From positions 248,001 through 312,000 of the forward strand of contig NZ_CAIJDE010000017.1 of NCBI RefSeq assembly GCF_903819335.1: a DNA stretch of 64,000 bases. Direction: 5' to 3'. Source of the DNA: Flavobacterium panici (GTDB lineage: Bacteria; Bacteroidota; Bacteroidia; Flavobacteriales; Flavobacteriaceae). A model generated the notes under the pieces. That model ran no database searches. It saw nothing but the letters and a program-made list of their open reading frames with translations, and had not been told where the DNA came from. This document shows positions 1 to 8,293 of this stretch, piece by piece (position 1 is the first letter of the stretch; every line of letters starts with the position of its first letter). A program made the position numbers and the translations under genes.

Positions 1-39
1 AAACCTTTGCACCTTTGTATCTCTGCACCTTTGTCACTT
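1..39. repeat. ACCTTTG short-period intergenic repeat
   Basis: A short stretch built from repeated CCTTTG/CTCTG words, directly downstream of the rhodanese gene. Similar stretches occur at about 2026-2060, 39093-39130 and, in reverse orientation, 48455-48490. Function unknown; it looks like one of the dispersed intergenic repeat classes of this genome. Confidence 0.5.
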
Positions 40-435
40 TTAACACGCACATTCAATTTTCAAACCTTCCTTCACTCCTTTTGCACCTTCCGTTGCATAT
101 CCGTCAAACTTCCACCACTCTATTCCGCCAATTAGTTCTTTTACTTTAAATCCTAATTTTGTCATATTCAAAGCGCCTTTAGTCGAAGCGTTACAGCCAA
201 TTCCATCGCAATACGTAACATACAAAATATCTTTGTCTAAATGTTTTGTTGTTTCTGCCGACATTTCGCGATGCGGAATATTAATCGCATTCGGAATATG
301 TTCTGCTTCAAATCCAAAAGTCTTTCTGGCATCGAGCGCTATTACTTTTTCACCATTATTTAAAGCATCAAATAAATCAGACGGATCCATTTCAAACGCT
401 AGTTTATGCTCATAAAATTTAATTTGCTCTTCCAT
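40..435 (-). CDS. Rhodanese-like domain protein
   Basis: A 131-residue single-domain rhodanese. These proteins carry sulfane sulfur on an active-site cysteine as a persulfide and pass it to acceptors. The active-site loop is visible as YCDGIGC, giving Cys76 as the likely sulfur carrier with a second Cys81 in the loop; the fold's CDC25-like LDAR and IPNAINIP segments precede it. Two more cysteines (129 and 131) end the protein. No signal peptide, so probably cytoplasmic. It is transcribed away from a MetR-like LysR regulator, so the pair may share a control region and a role in sulfur metabolism; that link is inference. The family assignment is firm, the substrate unknown. Confidence 0.9.
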   Translation of the reverse strand: MEEQIKFYEHKLAFEMDPSDLFDALNNGEKVIALDARKTFGFEAEHIPNAINIPHREMSAETTKHLDKDILYVTYCDGIGCNASTKGALNMTKLGFKVKELIGGIEWWKFDGYATEGAKGVKEGLKIECAC

Positions 436-465
436 GACAATGTAGTTTTAATGATTTTGTTTTTT

Positions 466-473
466 CAAAAGTA
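466..473 (-). promoter_or_regulatory. Candidate -7 element of the rhodanese gene
   Basis: On the minus strand this reads TACTTTTG, matching the flavobacterial TAnnTTTG -7 consensus about 30 bases before the start codon. No clear TTG is seen at -33. Confidence 0.35.
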
Positions 474-581
474 GCAGCTCATATAGTGCCATAAAAACGA
501 AAAGAATTCATGAACCGCATTAGTTTTTTTCATGCAAAAGCCAGTCTAAAATTTTGTTCCTTTGTATACAAATCTCGAAAA

Positions 582-1484
582 ATGGAAATACGCCACTTAA
601 AATTGATAAAAGCAATTGTTGAAGAAGGAAGCATTACAAAAGCTATTGACAAACTTCATTTAACGCAATCGGCTTTGAGTCATCAGCTCAAAGAAGCAGA
701 ATATCAATTGGGTACGGCCATTTTTTTAAGAACCAATAAAAAACTCGTGCTCACTAAAGCAGGCGAAAAAATCTATGATTTGGCCAATGAAATTCTGGAT
801 AAACTTTCGCAGGCACAAACACAGATCAAACAAATGGTTTATGGCGAATATGGCGAAATCAGAATCAGCACCGAATGCTTTTCAAGTTACCACTGGCTTC
901 CGCCGGTTTTAAAACAATTTCATCTTTTATATCCCAATGTTGAACTGAAAATAGTAACCGAAGCAACACATATTCCGTTACAAAAACTCTTAGAAAACAC
1001 GATTGACATTGCCATTGTAAGCGATACGATTAAAGATAATCATATAAAATATACTGAACTTTTTCAGGATGAAGTCGTAATGGCAGTTTCTGAAAATCAT
1101 CCGTGGGCAGATAAAAAATATGTCGTTGCCGAGGATTTTATCAACGAACATCTTATTATTCATTCCCTTCCGATGGAAACGGTTACGATTCATCAGTTTG
1201 TTTTGGCTCCAGCCAAAGTAACACCAAAAAAGGTAACACCTCTTCCATTAACAGAAGCTTCTCTTGAAATGGTAAAAGCCGATATGGGCGTTATGTCGAT
1301 GGCAAAATGGGCATTACAACCACATTTAAAGAACAATCCAATTAAAGCGGTAAAAGTGGGTAAAAACGGCTTAAAACGAAAACATTTCATCGCGACGAGA
1401 GCAAACGAAACTTATCCGGATTATTTTCAGCATTTTATTAATTTTCTACAAAACGAAATTAATCTGCAATGGAATATTCAATAA
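582..1484 (+). CDS. LysR-family regulator, MetR-like
   Basis: A 300-residue LysR-type transcription factor. The N-terminal winged helix-turn-helix (about residues 1-60) contains the SALSHQ recognition segment, and the effector domain follows. IRHLK at the start, SALSHQ, and TECFSSYHWLPPVL in the first effector strand resemble MetR, which senses homocysteine and controls methionine genes in enterobacteria. I chose the ATG at 582 because LysR proteins normally begin just before the first helix; an earlier in-frame start at 510 would add 24 unrelated residues. It diverges from the rhodanese gene and overlaps the next acetyltransferase gene by 16 bases, so either could be its target. Family certain, MetR identity likely but unproven. 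Confidence 0.85.
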   Translation: MEIRHLKLIKAIVEEGSITKAIDKLHLTQSALSHQLKEAEYQLGTAIFLRTNKKLVLTKAGEKIYDLANEILDKLSQAQTQIKQMVYGEYGEIRISTECFSSYHWLPPVLKQFHLLYPNVELKIVTEATHIPLQKLLENTIDIAIVSDTIKDNHIKYTELFQDEVVMAVSENHPWADKKYVVAEDFINEHLIIHSLPMETVTIHQFVLAPAKVTPKKVTPLPLTEASLEMVKADMGVMSMAKWALQPHLKNNPIKAVKVGKNGLKRKHFIATRANETYPDYFQHFINFLQNEINLQWNIQ

Positions 1485-1921
1485 GGAATTGTGAAATAGG
1501 CGATTTACCTAAACTGGTTATTCTTTGCCAAAAACATGCTGAATTCGAGAAAGCTGATTTTTCTCCGGAAGGAAAACAAGAAAAATTAAAAGAAGCTATT
1601 TTCAGCAAAAACCCAAAACTGTTCTGTTTGGTCGTAGCTGTAAAAGAAACAATTGTGGGTTATGTTTCCTATACTTTTGATTATTCAACCTGGGACGCCG
1701 CCACTTTTATGTACATGGATTGTTTGTTTCTGGAAGAAGAAGCCCGCAGTTTCGGAATTGGTGAAGTTTTAATTGAAAAGCTAAAAGAAATTGCAGCTGA
1801 AAATAACTGCGTAAACATTCAATGGCAAACGCCAGAATTTAATACAAGAGCTATTAAATTTTACAACAGAAGTGGCGCAAAAGGAAAAGACAAAGTTCGA
1901 TTTACGCTAAATTTGATTTAA
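1469..1921 (+). CDS. GNAT-family N-acetyltransferase
   Basis: A 150-residue GNAT acetyltransferase using acetyl-CoA to modify an amine. The acetyl-CoA loop is RSFGIG (residues 93-98) after the strand MYMDCLFLEEEAR, and the C-terminal segment with FYNRSGA is typical of the fold. The overall pattern resembles diamine (spermidine/spermine-type) acetyltransferases, but the acceptor cannot be read from sequence. The start overlaps the 3' end of the MetR-like gene by 16 bases, implying co-transcription and translational coupling. Confidence 0.8.
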   Translation: MEYSIRNCEIGDLPKLVILCQKHAEFEKADFSPEGKQEKLKEAIFSKNPKLFCLVVAVKETIVGYVSYTFDYSTWDAATFMYMDCLFLEEEARSFGIGEVLIEKLKEIAAENNCVNIQWQTPEFNTRAIKFYNRSGAKGKDKVRFTLNLI

Positions 1922-2015
1922 TCTCGCAAAGTCGCAAAGACGCAAACTTTTTTATAGCCACAGATTAAGGGATTAAAATGATTTTAAAATCTGCTCAAAT
2001 CTGCAGAATCTGCGT
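1921..2015. repeat. Half-copies of two dispersed intergenic repeats
   Basis: The first part is the TCGCAAAG-type repeat also seen at 17826-17852; the second begins GCCACAGATTAAGGGATT, the arm of the palindrome at 52243-52307. Here neither has its opposite arm, so these look like decayed or single-arm copies. Confidence 0.5.
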
Positions 2016-2071
2016 GAAATAAAAAACCTTTGAACCTTTGTATCTTTGCCCCTTTGAACCTCAAAAAACAA

Positions 2072-2884
2072 ATGACACAAATAAGCATATTAGGCTGTGG
2101 CTGGCTAGGTTTGCCTTTGGCAAAAAAACTAATCGAAAAAGGAAATTCGGTAAAAGGATCAACAACTTCTGAAAGTAAACTTCCTATTTTAAAAGATGCC
2201 GGAATAAATCCGTTTTTGGTTATTGTTGAAAGCGAAAATATATCTGAAAACATTACTGATTTTTTAGCTGAAAGCGAAATCCTGATTATTGATATTCCGC
2301 CAAAATTGCGAGCGGTTTCATCAGAATCTAAGAAGGTATTTGTTCAGAAAATCGAAAACCTAATTCCGTTTATTGAGAAATCAAGTGTTTCCAAAGTCCT
2401 TTTTGTGAGTTCAACTTCGGTTTATGGAGATGAAAATGAATTGATCACGGAAGAAACAAGACCAAATCCGGAAACAGAAAGTGGAAAACAATTGGTTTTA
2501 GCAGAAGCAATTCTTCAAAAAAATCAAAACTTCGAAACCACAATTCTACGTTTCGGCGGATTAATCGGCGAAGACCGACATCCCGTAAAGTTTTTAGCAG
2601 GAAAAGAAAACCTGGAAAATCCCGATGCTCCAATAAATTTAATTCATCAAAAAGACTGCATTGCCATTATCGAAGAAATCATAAACCAATCAAAATGGAA
2701 TGAAGTTTTCAACGCCGCTGCGCCTTTTCATCCAAGTAGAGAGAAATATTACACTCAAAAAGCAAAAGAACAAAACTTAGTTTTACCAAAATTCAGTTCT
2801 GAAAAGTCAAATATTAAAAAGGTTATTTCAAGCGAAAAAATCAAAACCGTTTTAAATTATCAATTTAAGCTGGAGAATTATTAA
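2072..2884 (+). CDS. NAD(P)-binding SDR-type epimerase/reductase (YeeZ-like)
   Basis: A 270-residue Rossmann protein of the extended SDR/epimerase group. The nucleotide loop is GCGWLG (residues 8-13), and SSTSVYGD (113-120) is the segment that normally carries the catalytic Ser and precedes the YxxxK pair. Here Lys139 is present in ESGK but the position four residues earlier is Thr135, so the classical tyrosine seems replaced, as in YeeZ-like proteins of unknown reaction. The start at 2072 is chosen because it places the first strand directly before the glycine loop; the ATG at 2030 lies within an intergenic repeat. Substrate unknown. Confidence 0.8.
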   Translation: MTQISILGCGWLGLPLAKKLIEKGNSVKGSTTSESKLPILKDAGINPFLVIVESENISENITDFLAESEILIIDIPPKLRAVSSESKKVFVQKIENLIPFIEKSSVSKVLFVSSTSVYGDENELITEETRPNPETESGKQLVLAEAILQKNQNFETTILRFGGLIGEDRHPVKFLAGKENLENPDAPINLIHQKDCIAIIEEIINQSKWNEVFNAAAPFHPSREKYYTQKAKEQNLVLPKFSSEKSNIKKVISSEKIKTVLNYQFKLENY

Positions 2885-2894
2885 AGACTCCGAA

Positions 2895-2960
2895 TGTCAG
2901 GCTGAGCGAAGTCGAAGCCTTTTTGTTTCCATAAACCTTCGACTTCGCTCAGGGTGACAA
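2895..2960. repeat. Inverted repeat, GCTGAGCGAAGTCGAAG family, copy 1
   Basis: The left arm begins TGTCAGGCTGAGCGAAGTCG and the right arm (2936-2960) is its near-complete inverse, with about 16 bases between. A second, perfect copy lies at 49252-49325. It sits 11 bases after the SDR stop codon and could act as a transcript end, but lacks a T-tract. Confidence 0.85.
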
Positions 2961-2996
2961 TAGTGTAAACTTTGTGAGCTTAGTTAAACAATAAAA

Positions 2997-3075
2997 CTTA
3001 AATTACTTACATAACTTATATGGTTTAAAAAAAACTTTGCGAACTTTGCGAAACCTTCGCGTCTTTGCGGTAAAA
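2997..3075. repeat. AACTTATATGGTTTAA and CTTTGCG intergenic repeats
   Basis: Holds a copy of the dispersed motif ACATAACTTATATGGTTTAA (related copies near 4531 and, inverted, near 32942) followed by CTTTGCGAACTTTGCG and CGTCTTTGCGG words. No gene seen. Confidence 0.5.
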
Positions 3076-3092
3076 AAACTCAGTAGTAAAAT

Positions 3093-3569
3093 ATGGAAAC
3101 AGTTTATGTTAATTCACCTTTAGGAATCACCAAGATAGTTGGAGATGAAGATGGTATTGCAATAATCTCCGTTTCTGATGTTGGAACAAACGAAGTTTCA
3201 AAGAAAATACCAAAAGTTTTAAAAGACGCCGTTTCGCAGCTTGAGGAATATTTCGAAGGAAAAAGAACTGATTTCGATTTAAAACTAAATCCACAAGGAA
3301 CAGAATTTCAACAAAAAGTCTGGAAAGCATTACTGGAAATTCCGTATGGAAAAACAGTAAGTTACATGGATCAAACCAAAAAACTGGGCGATATAAAAGC
3401 AATTCGTGCAGTAGCATCTGCAAATGGTAAAAATCCGCTTTGGATTGTCGTTCCCTGCCACAGAGTTATCGGTACAAATGGTTCTTTAACCGGTTACGCC
3501 GGCGGATTGTCCCGAAAAAAATGGCTGCTTGAACACGAAAGTCCTTCTGCACAACAGAGTTTATTCTAA
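3093..3569 (+). CDS. ogt: Methylated-DNA--protein-cysteine methyltransferase
   Basis: A 158-residue O6-alkylguanine-DNA alkyltransferase, which repairs O6-alkylguanine by irreversible transfer of the alkyl group to its own cysteine. The active-site motif PCHRVIG is at residues 121-127 with acceptor Cys122; IPYGKTVSY and AVASANGKNP, which form the DNA-binding helices, precede it, and GYAGGLSRKKWLLEHE follows. Length fits Ogt without an Ada-type N-terminal domain. It heads a same-strand series with an exonuclease and an AlkZ-superfamily protein, suggesting an alkylation-damage theme. Very secure. Confidence 0.95.
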   Translation: METVYVNSPLGITKIVGDEDGIAIISVSDVGTNEVSKKIPKVLKDAVSQLEEYFEGKRTDFDLKLNPQGTEFQQKVWKALLEIPYGKTVSYMDQTKKLGDIKAIRAVASANGKNPLWIVVPCHRVIGTNGSLTGYAGGLSRKKWLLEHESPSAQQSLF

Positions 3570-3578
3570 AAAGTGTTA

Positions 3579-3749
3579 GCCACGAATTTCACTAATTTTC
3601 ACGAATTTTTTTCTTTCATAATTATGACTCAAAAAATTTCTTTATTTAAAGAAAATTCATTCAATTAATAAATTCGTGCCTGAAAAAAATTCAAATTATT
3701 GTACATTTATCTCCACAAAGAATTAGTGAAAATTCGTGAAATTCGTGGC
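3579..3749. repeat. Long inverted repeat, CACGAATTTCAC family
   Basis: The left arm (about 3579-3608) begins GCCACGAATTTCACTAATTT and the right arm (about 3717-3749) ends GTGAAATTCGTGGC; about 27 of 30 positions pair. The interior of about 110 bases has no gene and contains another AATTCGTGCC half-site. The right arm ends 8 bases before the exonuclease start codon. Related arms occur at 52211-52350 and 54195-54230. Confidence 0.8.
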
Positions 3750-3757
3750 AAAAAAAT

Positions 3758-4471
3758 ATGATTGAAAAAATAAACCTTAATAACATTCTCTTTCTTGATA
3801 TAGAAACCGTTCCGGAAGAAGAAAACTTCAATTCTCTTGACGAAGAAATGAAGTCTCTTTGGGATTTAAAAACGCAATATCAGCGAAAAGACGATTTTAC
3901 ACCAGAAGAATTTTACGAACGTGCCGGAATTTGGGCAGAATTCGGAAAGATAATCTGTATTTCGGTTGGGTATTTTACAATCAAAGGCGACGTTAGAAAT
4001 TTCAGGGTAACTTCCTTTTTTGGAGAAGAAAAAAAGATTCTGAAAGACTTTAATAATCTGCTGAACAATCATTTCAATCAGCCGCAGCATCTTTTATGCG
4101 GACATAACGCTAAAGAATTTGATATTCCGTTTATCGCACGCCGAATGATTATCAATCAAATCGCAATTCCGGACAAACTGAATTTATTCGGTAAAAAACC
4201 TTGGGAAATTGCACATCTTGATACTTTAGAACTATGGAAGTTTGGCGATTATAAGCATTTTACTTCCTTAAAGCTTTTGACTAAGATTCTCGGAGTCCCA
4301 TCGCCAAAAGGCGATATTGACGGAAGTCAGGTCGCACACGTCTATTATGTCGAAAAAGACATAGACCGGATTATAACGTATTGCGAAAAAGATACAATTG
4401 CTGTAGCGCAGATTTTCCTTCGTTTACGCCGTGAAGATTTACTGATTGATGATGAAATTATTCATGTATAG
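3758..4471 (+). CDS. Predicted 3'-5' exonuclease (PolB-like, RNase H fold)
   Basis: A 237-residue DnaQ/PolB-type 3'-5' exonuclease domain protein standing alone, without a polymerase. The metal-binding acidic residues are visible: DIE (Asp14, Glu16) in ExoI, HNAKEFD (Asp122) in ExoII, and YCEKD (Tyr208, Asp212) in ExoIII. It matches the group known as predicted 3'-5' exonucleases related to the proofreading domain of DNA polymerase B. Possible role in trimming 3' ends during DNA repair; this is inference supported by neighbouring ogt. Confidence 0.85.
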   Translation: MIEKINLNNILFLDIETVPEEENFNSLDEEMKSLWDLKTQYQRKDDFTPEEFYERAGIWAEFGKIICISVGYFTIKGDVRNFRVTSFFGEEKKILKDFNNLLNNHFNQPQHLLCGHNAKEFDIPFIARRMIINQIAIPDKLNLFGKKPWEIAHLDTLELWKFGDYKHFTSLKLLTKILGVPSPKGDIDGSQVAHVYYVEKDIDRIITYCEKDTIAVAQIFLRLRREDLLIDDEIIHV

Positions 4472-4477
4472 TTTTTT

Positions 4478-4562
4478 TGAGATTCTAAGATACTAAGGCG
4501 CTGAGATTCTAAGATTTTGAGACGCAAAATTAAATGAACTTATATAACTTATATGGTTTAAT
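4478..4562. repeat. TCTAAGATTTTGAGACGC and CTTATATAACTTATATGG repeats
   Basis: Words such as GAGATTCTAAGATTTTGAGA recur at about 38800-38837 and 49755-49800. They are followed by AACTTATATAACTTATATGG, the dispersed motif also near 3005 and 32942. No gene seen. Confidence 0.5.
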
Positions 4563-4575
4563 AAATTTTTAAAAG

Positions 4576-5649
4576 ATGACACATTCGGAAATTTCACATC
4601 ATCGTCTTGTTTCGCAGAAGCTTTATAAAACAGACAAATGTTCTCCTCAGGAAATTGTGCACCATTTTGGCGCTATGCAGGCTCAGGATTATGCAATGGC
4701 AAAATGGGCAATTGGTTCCCGTTGTGATGCATCTGAAAAAGAAATTGAAGAAGCTGTAAATTCGGCACAAATAATAAGAACTCATATTTTACGCCCAACC
4801 TGGCATTTTGTTGCTCACGAAGATATTTACTGGATGCTGGATCTTGCCGGACCACAAGTAAAAAGAATGACTATTTCCGGTGCTAAGAAATTTGGTTTTG
4901 ATGATAAAAAACTAAATCAGACTAATAATGCTATCGAAAAGCTATTATCTGGAAACAATCATTTGACCCGGGATGAAATTATGCAGGAACTCGGTATTAA
5001 AAAAACTTCAAAAGAAGATTTTCTAAGTGCTGCGATTATGATGCATGCTGAACAAGATGGTTTGGTTTGCAACGGCAGAATGAAAGGAAAAAAAATCACC
5101 TACGCCTTACTTGAAGAACGTGTTCAAAAACCGAAAACCATATTGACAAAAGAAGAAGGTTTTGCAAAATTAGCCAAACGCTATTTTGAAAGTCACGGTC
5201 CGGCAACTTTGCTTGATTTTTCGTGGTGGTCAGGTTTTCCGCCTACTATTTGTCAAAAAACCATTGATGCAATTAAGTTGCAATTAGAATTTATTGAAAT
5301 TAAAAATCAGATTTATTACTTTGTAAATCAAAATATTGAAAAGGTTAACTTCAAGCAAAGCATTCACTTTCTTCCCGCTTTTGATGAAATTTTAATTTCT
5401 TATAAAACCAGAGAAGCTTCTTTTTTATCTGAACATCAAAATAGAGTTTTTACCAATAATGGCATCTTTAAACCGATAATTCTTGAAAATGGAAAAGTGA
5501 TTGGAATATGGAAACGAACTATTAAAAAAGACCACGCCAAAATTGAAACAGAGTTTTTTAATGAAACTGAAGAGTCTAAAAAACAAATTCTGTTTGAAGG
5601 AATTAAAGCTTTTGAAAACTACTTAGAAACTAAAATTGTTATCGAATAA
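4576..5649 (+). CDS. Winged-helix DNA-binding protein of the AlkZ/YcaQ superfamily (HTH_42)
   Basis: A 357-residue protein of the HTH_42 superfamily, whose characterised members AlkZ and YcaQ are DNA glycosylases that unhook interstrand crosslinks or excise alkylated bases. The N-terminal HHRLVSQKL and FGAMQAQDYAMAKWAI segments are typical; Gln35-Ala-Gln37 corresponds to the catalytic QxQ motif. HILRPTWHFV and WSGFP are further family signatures. Most members are uncharacterised, so a glycosylase activity here is inferred. It follows the exonuclease on the same strand in a repair-themed stretch. Confidence 0.75.
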   Translation: MTHSEISHHRLVSQKLYKTDKCSPQEIVHHFGAMQAQDYAMAKWAIGSRCDASEKEIEEAVNSAQIIRTHILRPTWHFVAHEDIYWMLDLAGPQVKRMTISGAKKFGFDDKKLNQTNNAIEKLLSGNNHLTRDEIMQELGIKKTSKEDFLSAAIMMHAEQDGLVCNGRMKGKKITYALLEERVQKPKTILTKEEGFAKLAKRYFESHGPATLLDFSWWSGFPPTICQKTIDAIKLQLEFIEIKNQIYYFVNQNIEKVNFKQSIHFLPAFDEILISYKTREASFLSEHQNRVFTNNGIFKPIILENGKVIGIWKRTIKKDHAKIETEFFNETEESKKQILFEGIKAFENYLETKIVIE

Positions 5650-5759
5650 TTTGAAATTTGACTAAAAGTCTGCACTTTCTTAGAAATACTTCTCCTTTGT
5701 GGAATAAAATCTTTGTGCATATTCTGCCTAAATAATTACATTTACAAAAAAATAGCATT

Positions 5760-7199
5760 ATGGTATTAAGTAGATTTTGGTTAGTTATTTTTATTTCTTC
5801 GATTGTTTTTATTGTAGTCAGTTTATTTACTGCCAATACTTATACGATTGATTCTGTTTTAAATGGAAAGAAAGATGATCCTGTTTTAGTTTCTGAAAAA
5901 TATATTCATGAACTTCCGGCTTTCATTAAAGACAGTATAAAAAAAGCGCCGGATCAAACCATGATTATCAACCGTGATACGCTTAATGCCGACACGACTT
6001 ATGTTTATAAAAGCAAAACTGTAAAAATATACAGCGGTCTTCAAAAATCTGATGGTTTACTGCCAACTTGTAAAAGCACTTTAGTTGATTTAATTCTGCC
6101 GCTTATTGCTTATTTAGCTTTCTTCTGTGGATTAATGGAACTTTTAATTGTTTCCGGAGCTTCTGGAAATCTGGCAAAACTATTGAGTCCGGTTTTTGTA
6201 AAAGTGTTTCCAAGTATTCCTAAAAATCACCCTTCAATATCCTACATGACTTTGAACTTTGCTGCTAATTTCCTTGGATTAGATTCGGCAGCAACACCAT
6301 TCGGATTAAAAGCCATGGAAAGTTTGCAGGAAATAAATCCCGATAAAGACAAAGCGAGCGATGCGCAAATCATGTTTATGTGTCTTCACGCTTCGGGCTT
6401 AACTCTAATTGCAACTTCGATTATTGGATATCGCGCGGCTGCAAATGCAAGTAATCCTGCCGATGTTATGCTGCCTTGTATCATTACTTCTTTCATTGGA
6501 ACTATTGCTGCGTTTTTAATTGTTGGAATTAAACAAAAAATCAATTTCAAAAGTGCTTCTCTTCTTATCGTCTTAATGGGATTAATTGCCGCCATTGTTG
6601 GTTTGTTGATGTATGTTAATCATTTGGACTTAATTGGAAAAAACTATTTTACTTCTAACCTTTCGGGATTAATTTTAATTGCCATTATTGCTTTTACTTT
6701 GATATTCTCTTTCAAAAACGAAAAGAAATTCAGCGAGGCTAACACAACTGTTTTTGACACTTTTGTCGTTGGTGCAAATAATGGAGTGAAAACCGGAGTA
6801 ACTATTTTCCCTTATGTATTGGGAATGCTGGTTGCTATTTCTTTATTCAGAAACAGCGGTTTATTTGAAATTATCAGCGATGGAATTGCTTTTGTTTTTT
6901 CTAATATGGGAGTAAGTAAAGAAATTACTAACGCTTTACCTGTTGCCATGCTTCGTCCGTTTAGTTCTGCTGGTTCCCGCGGATTCTTAATCGATTCGAT
7001 GAATACTTTTGGTGCCGATTCATTAACGGCGAGACTGAGCAGTATTTTTCAATGCAGCGCCGAAAGTACTTTTTATGTAATTGCAGTTTATTTTGGTTCG
7101 GTTAATATCAAAAATACGCGTTATGCTTTAGGCACTATGCTTTTAGTGGATCTTATTTGTGTAATTACGGCAATTTTTGTGGCGACTTGGTTTTTTTAA
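5760..7199 (+). CDS. Fused SpmA/SpmB-like nucleoside-recognition membrane protein
   Basis: A 479-residue polytopic membrane protein combining both Gate/nucleoside-recognition halves that are separate SpmA and SpmB proteins in Bacillus. After an N-terminal membrane anchor and a soluble loop (about residues 25-100), the SpmA half carries FLGLDSAATPFGLKAMESL and the SpmB half VGANNGVKTGVTIFPY and SAGSRGFLID. In Bacilli these proteins affect spore core dehydration, but this organism does not sporulate, so the role, perhaps transport of a small molecule, is unknown. The fusion is common in Bacteroidota as far as I recall. Confidence 0.85.
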   Translation: MVLSRFWLVIFISSIVFIVVSLFTANTYTIDSVLNGKKDDPVLVSEKYIHELPAFIKDSIKKAPDQTMIINRDTLNADTTYVYKSKTVKIYSGLQKSDGLLPTCKSTLVDLILPLIAYLAFFCGLMELLIVSGASGNLAKLLSPVFVKVFPSIPKNHPSISYMTLNFAANFLGLDSAATPFGLKAMESLQEINPDKDKASDAQIMFMCLHASGLTLIATSIIGYRAAANASNPADVMLPCIITSFIGTIAAFLIVGIKQKINFKSASLLIVLMGLIAAIVGLLMYVNHLDLIGKNYFTSNLSGLILIAIIAFTLIFSFKNEKKFSEANTTVFDTFVVGANNGVKTGVTIFPYVLGMLVAISLFRNSGLFEIISDGIAFVFSNMGVSKEITNALPVAMLRPFSSAGSRGFLIDSMNTFGADSLTARLSSIFQCSAESTFYVIAVYFGSVNIKNTRYALGTMLLVDLICVITAIFVATWFF

Positions 7200-7253
7200 A
7201 AATCAAAATATTCGGTTAACGGGATTAAAATCTGTTGAAAACAAACAAATACC

Positions 7254-7982
7254 ATGAAAATACAAGCCTTTGCCTTTATCCTTTTATTCGTTTTAATAAG
7301 TTGTCAGAAACCAAAGCCGGTAATTCAAACAAAAGACAAGGCTTCGGTAAATAAAAATGAAACTATTAATAAACAAAAAAATCGTTTAAAAATTGACACT
7401 ATTTCTATTGCCGATATTGGAGAACAATCAACAGACAATTATATTTTGGCTTATCTTTTAGATGAAAAAATGGATAAAGACAGTATTGTAACGAGAAAAT
7501 ACCAACTTGATTTTTATCAGAATAAAATTAAAACTGTTTCATCAAAAATTACGATTAATTTATTCGAAAAAGGATCAGAATGGAGTGCTCATTACGGATT
7601 AGGAAATGAAAACGACAACAGTTCTCCTTTTATTCAAATTGATTTTGGATATCCAGCTTGTGGTTATACTCAAAACCATTATTTATATCATTTAAAAAAT
7701 AACGATTTACAACTTGTTTACGAATGGTATACTATGTCTGACAGCGGTTGGGGAAGCTGGGTTGAATTTGAAAATTCAAAAGAAAATCCTAAAACTATCT
7801 ATTGCAAAACGGTTGCTTTTGAACCTGATGATAATGACGAAAATATGGGAACTGTTACACATTCAGATTCTATTGCTTTTCACTTAAACGGAAATCACTG
7901 GGAAAAACAATTGCTTTCGGCAAAAGACCAAAACTATTTCGAAAAAAAAATGAGTTTTGATGAATTTCATCAGCAAGATTAA
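7254..7982 (+). CDS. Putative lipoprotein, unknown function
   Basis: A 242-residue protein beginning with a short lysine-containing n-region, a hydrophobic stretch and the lipobox LISC, so Cys17 would be the lipidated first residue. The mature part is rich in Lys, Asn and Asp and has no motif I recognise. It lies 54 bases after the SpmA/SpmB gene on the same strand and before the palindromes of the transposase element. Envelope location is well supported; function is not. Confidence 0.7.
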   Translation: MKIQAFAFILLFVLISCQKPKPVIQTKDKASVNKNETINKQKNRLKIDTISIADIGEQSTDNYILAYLLDEKMDKDSIVTRKYQLDFYQNKIKTVSSKITINLFEKGSEWSAHYGLGNENDNSSPFIQIDFGYPACGYTQNHYLYHLKNNDLQLVYEWYTMSDSGWGSWVEFENSKENPKTIYCKTVAFEPDDNDENMGTVTHSDSIAFHLNGNHWEKQLLSAKDQNYFEKKMSFDEFHQQD

Positions 7983-8001
7983 AATTCTTCTTTTTACAAA
8001 T

Positions 8002-8216
8002 AAACTGGACTGAAGTCCAGCCCTACAATATTGTTCGAGCCGTTGGCTCTTTTTTCTTAGTTGTGCAAAAACAATTTATTTGTTGAGTTGCACTTCAATT
8101 CATTTCTATAACATTAAGTATAATAATAATGTCACATAAAGTTTCGCAAAGGACGATATCACATAAAGTTCCGAAGGAACGATTCATTTTGTAGGGCTGG
8201 ACTTCAGTCCAGTTTA
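8002..8216. repeat. Left palindromic flank of Y1 element A
   Basis: Begins with the self-complementary ACTGGACTGAAGTCCAG followed by CCCTACAATATTG and GAGCCGTTGGCTCT, and ends with GTTCCGAAGGAAC, TGTAGGGCTGG and CTTCAGTCCAGTTT. The two ends are inverted copies of one another, so the flank is itself a bipartite palindrome, as in bacterial interspersed mosaic elements. Confidence 0.9.
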
Positions 8217-8293
8217 AACATAATAAACGAACATTGCATTTTTTTGTAAGAAAAATTATATATTTACAAAATCATAATCGTTAACAATACAAA

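Noticed and set aside
510..581. Extended N-terminus of the MetR-like regulator
   Set aside because: The added 24 residues do not fit LysR proteins, which begin at the first helix of the DNA-binding domain.
2039..2048. TATCTTTG within the ACCTTTG repeat as promoter of the SDR gene
   Set aside because: Matches -7 by sequence, but the same words recur in repeats at gene ends, and no TTG lies at the right spacing; kept as unproven.
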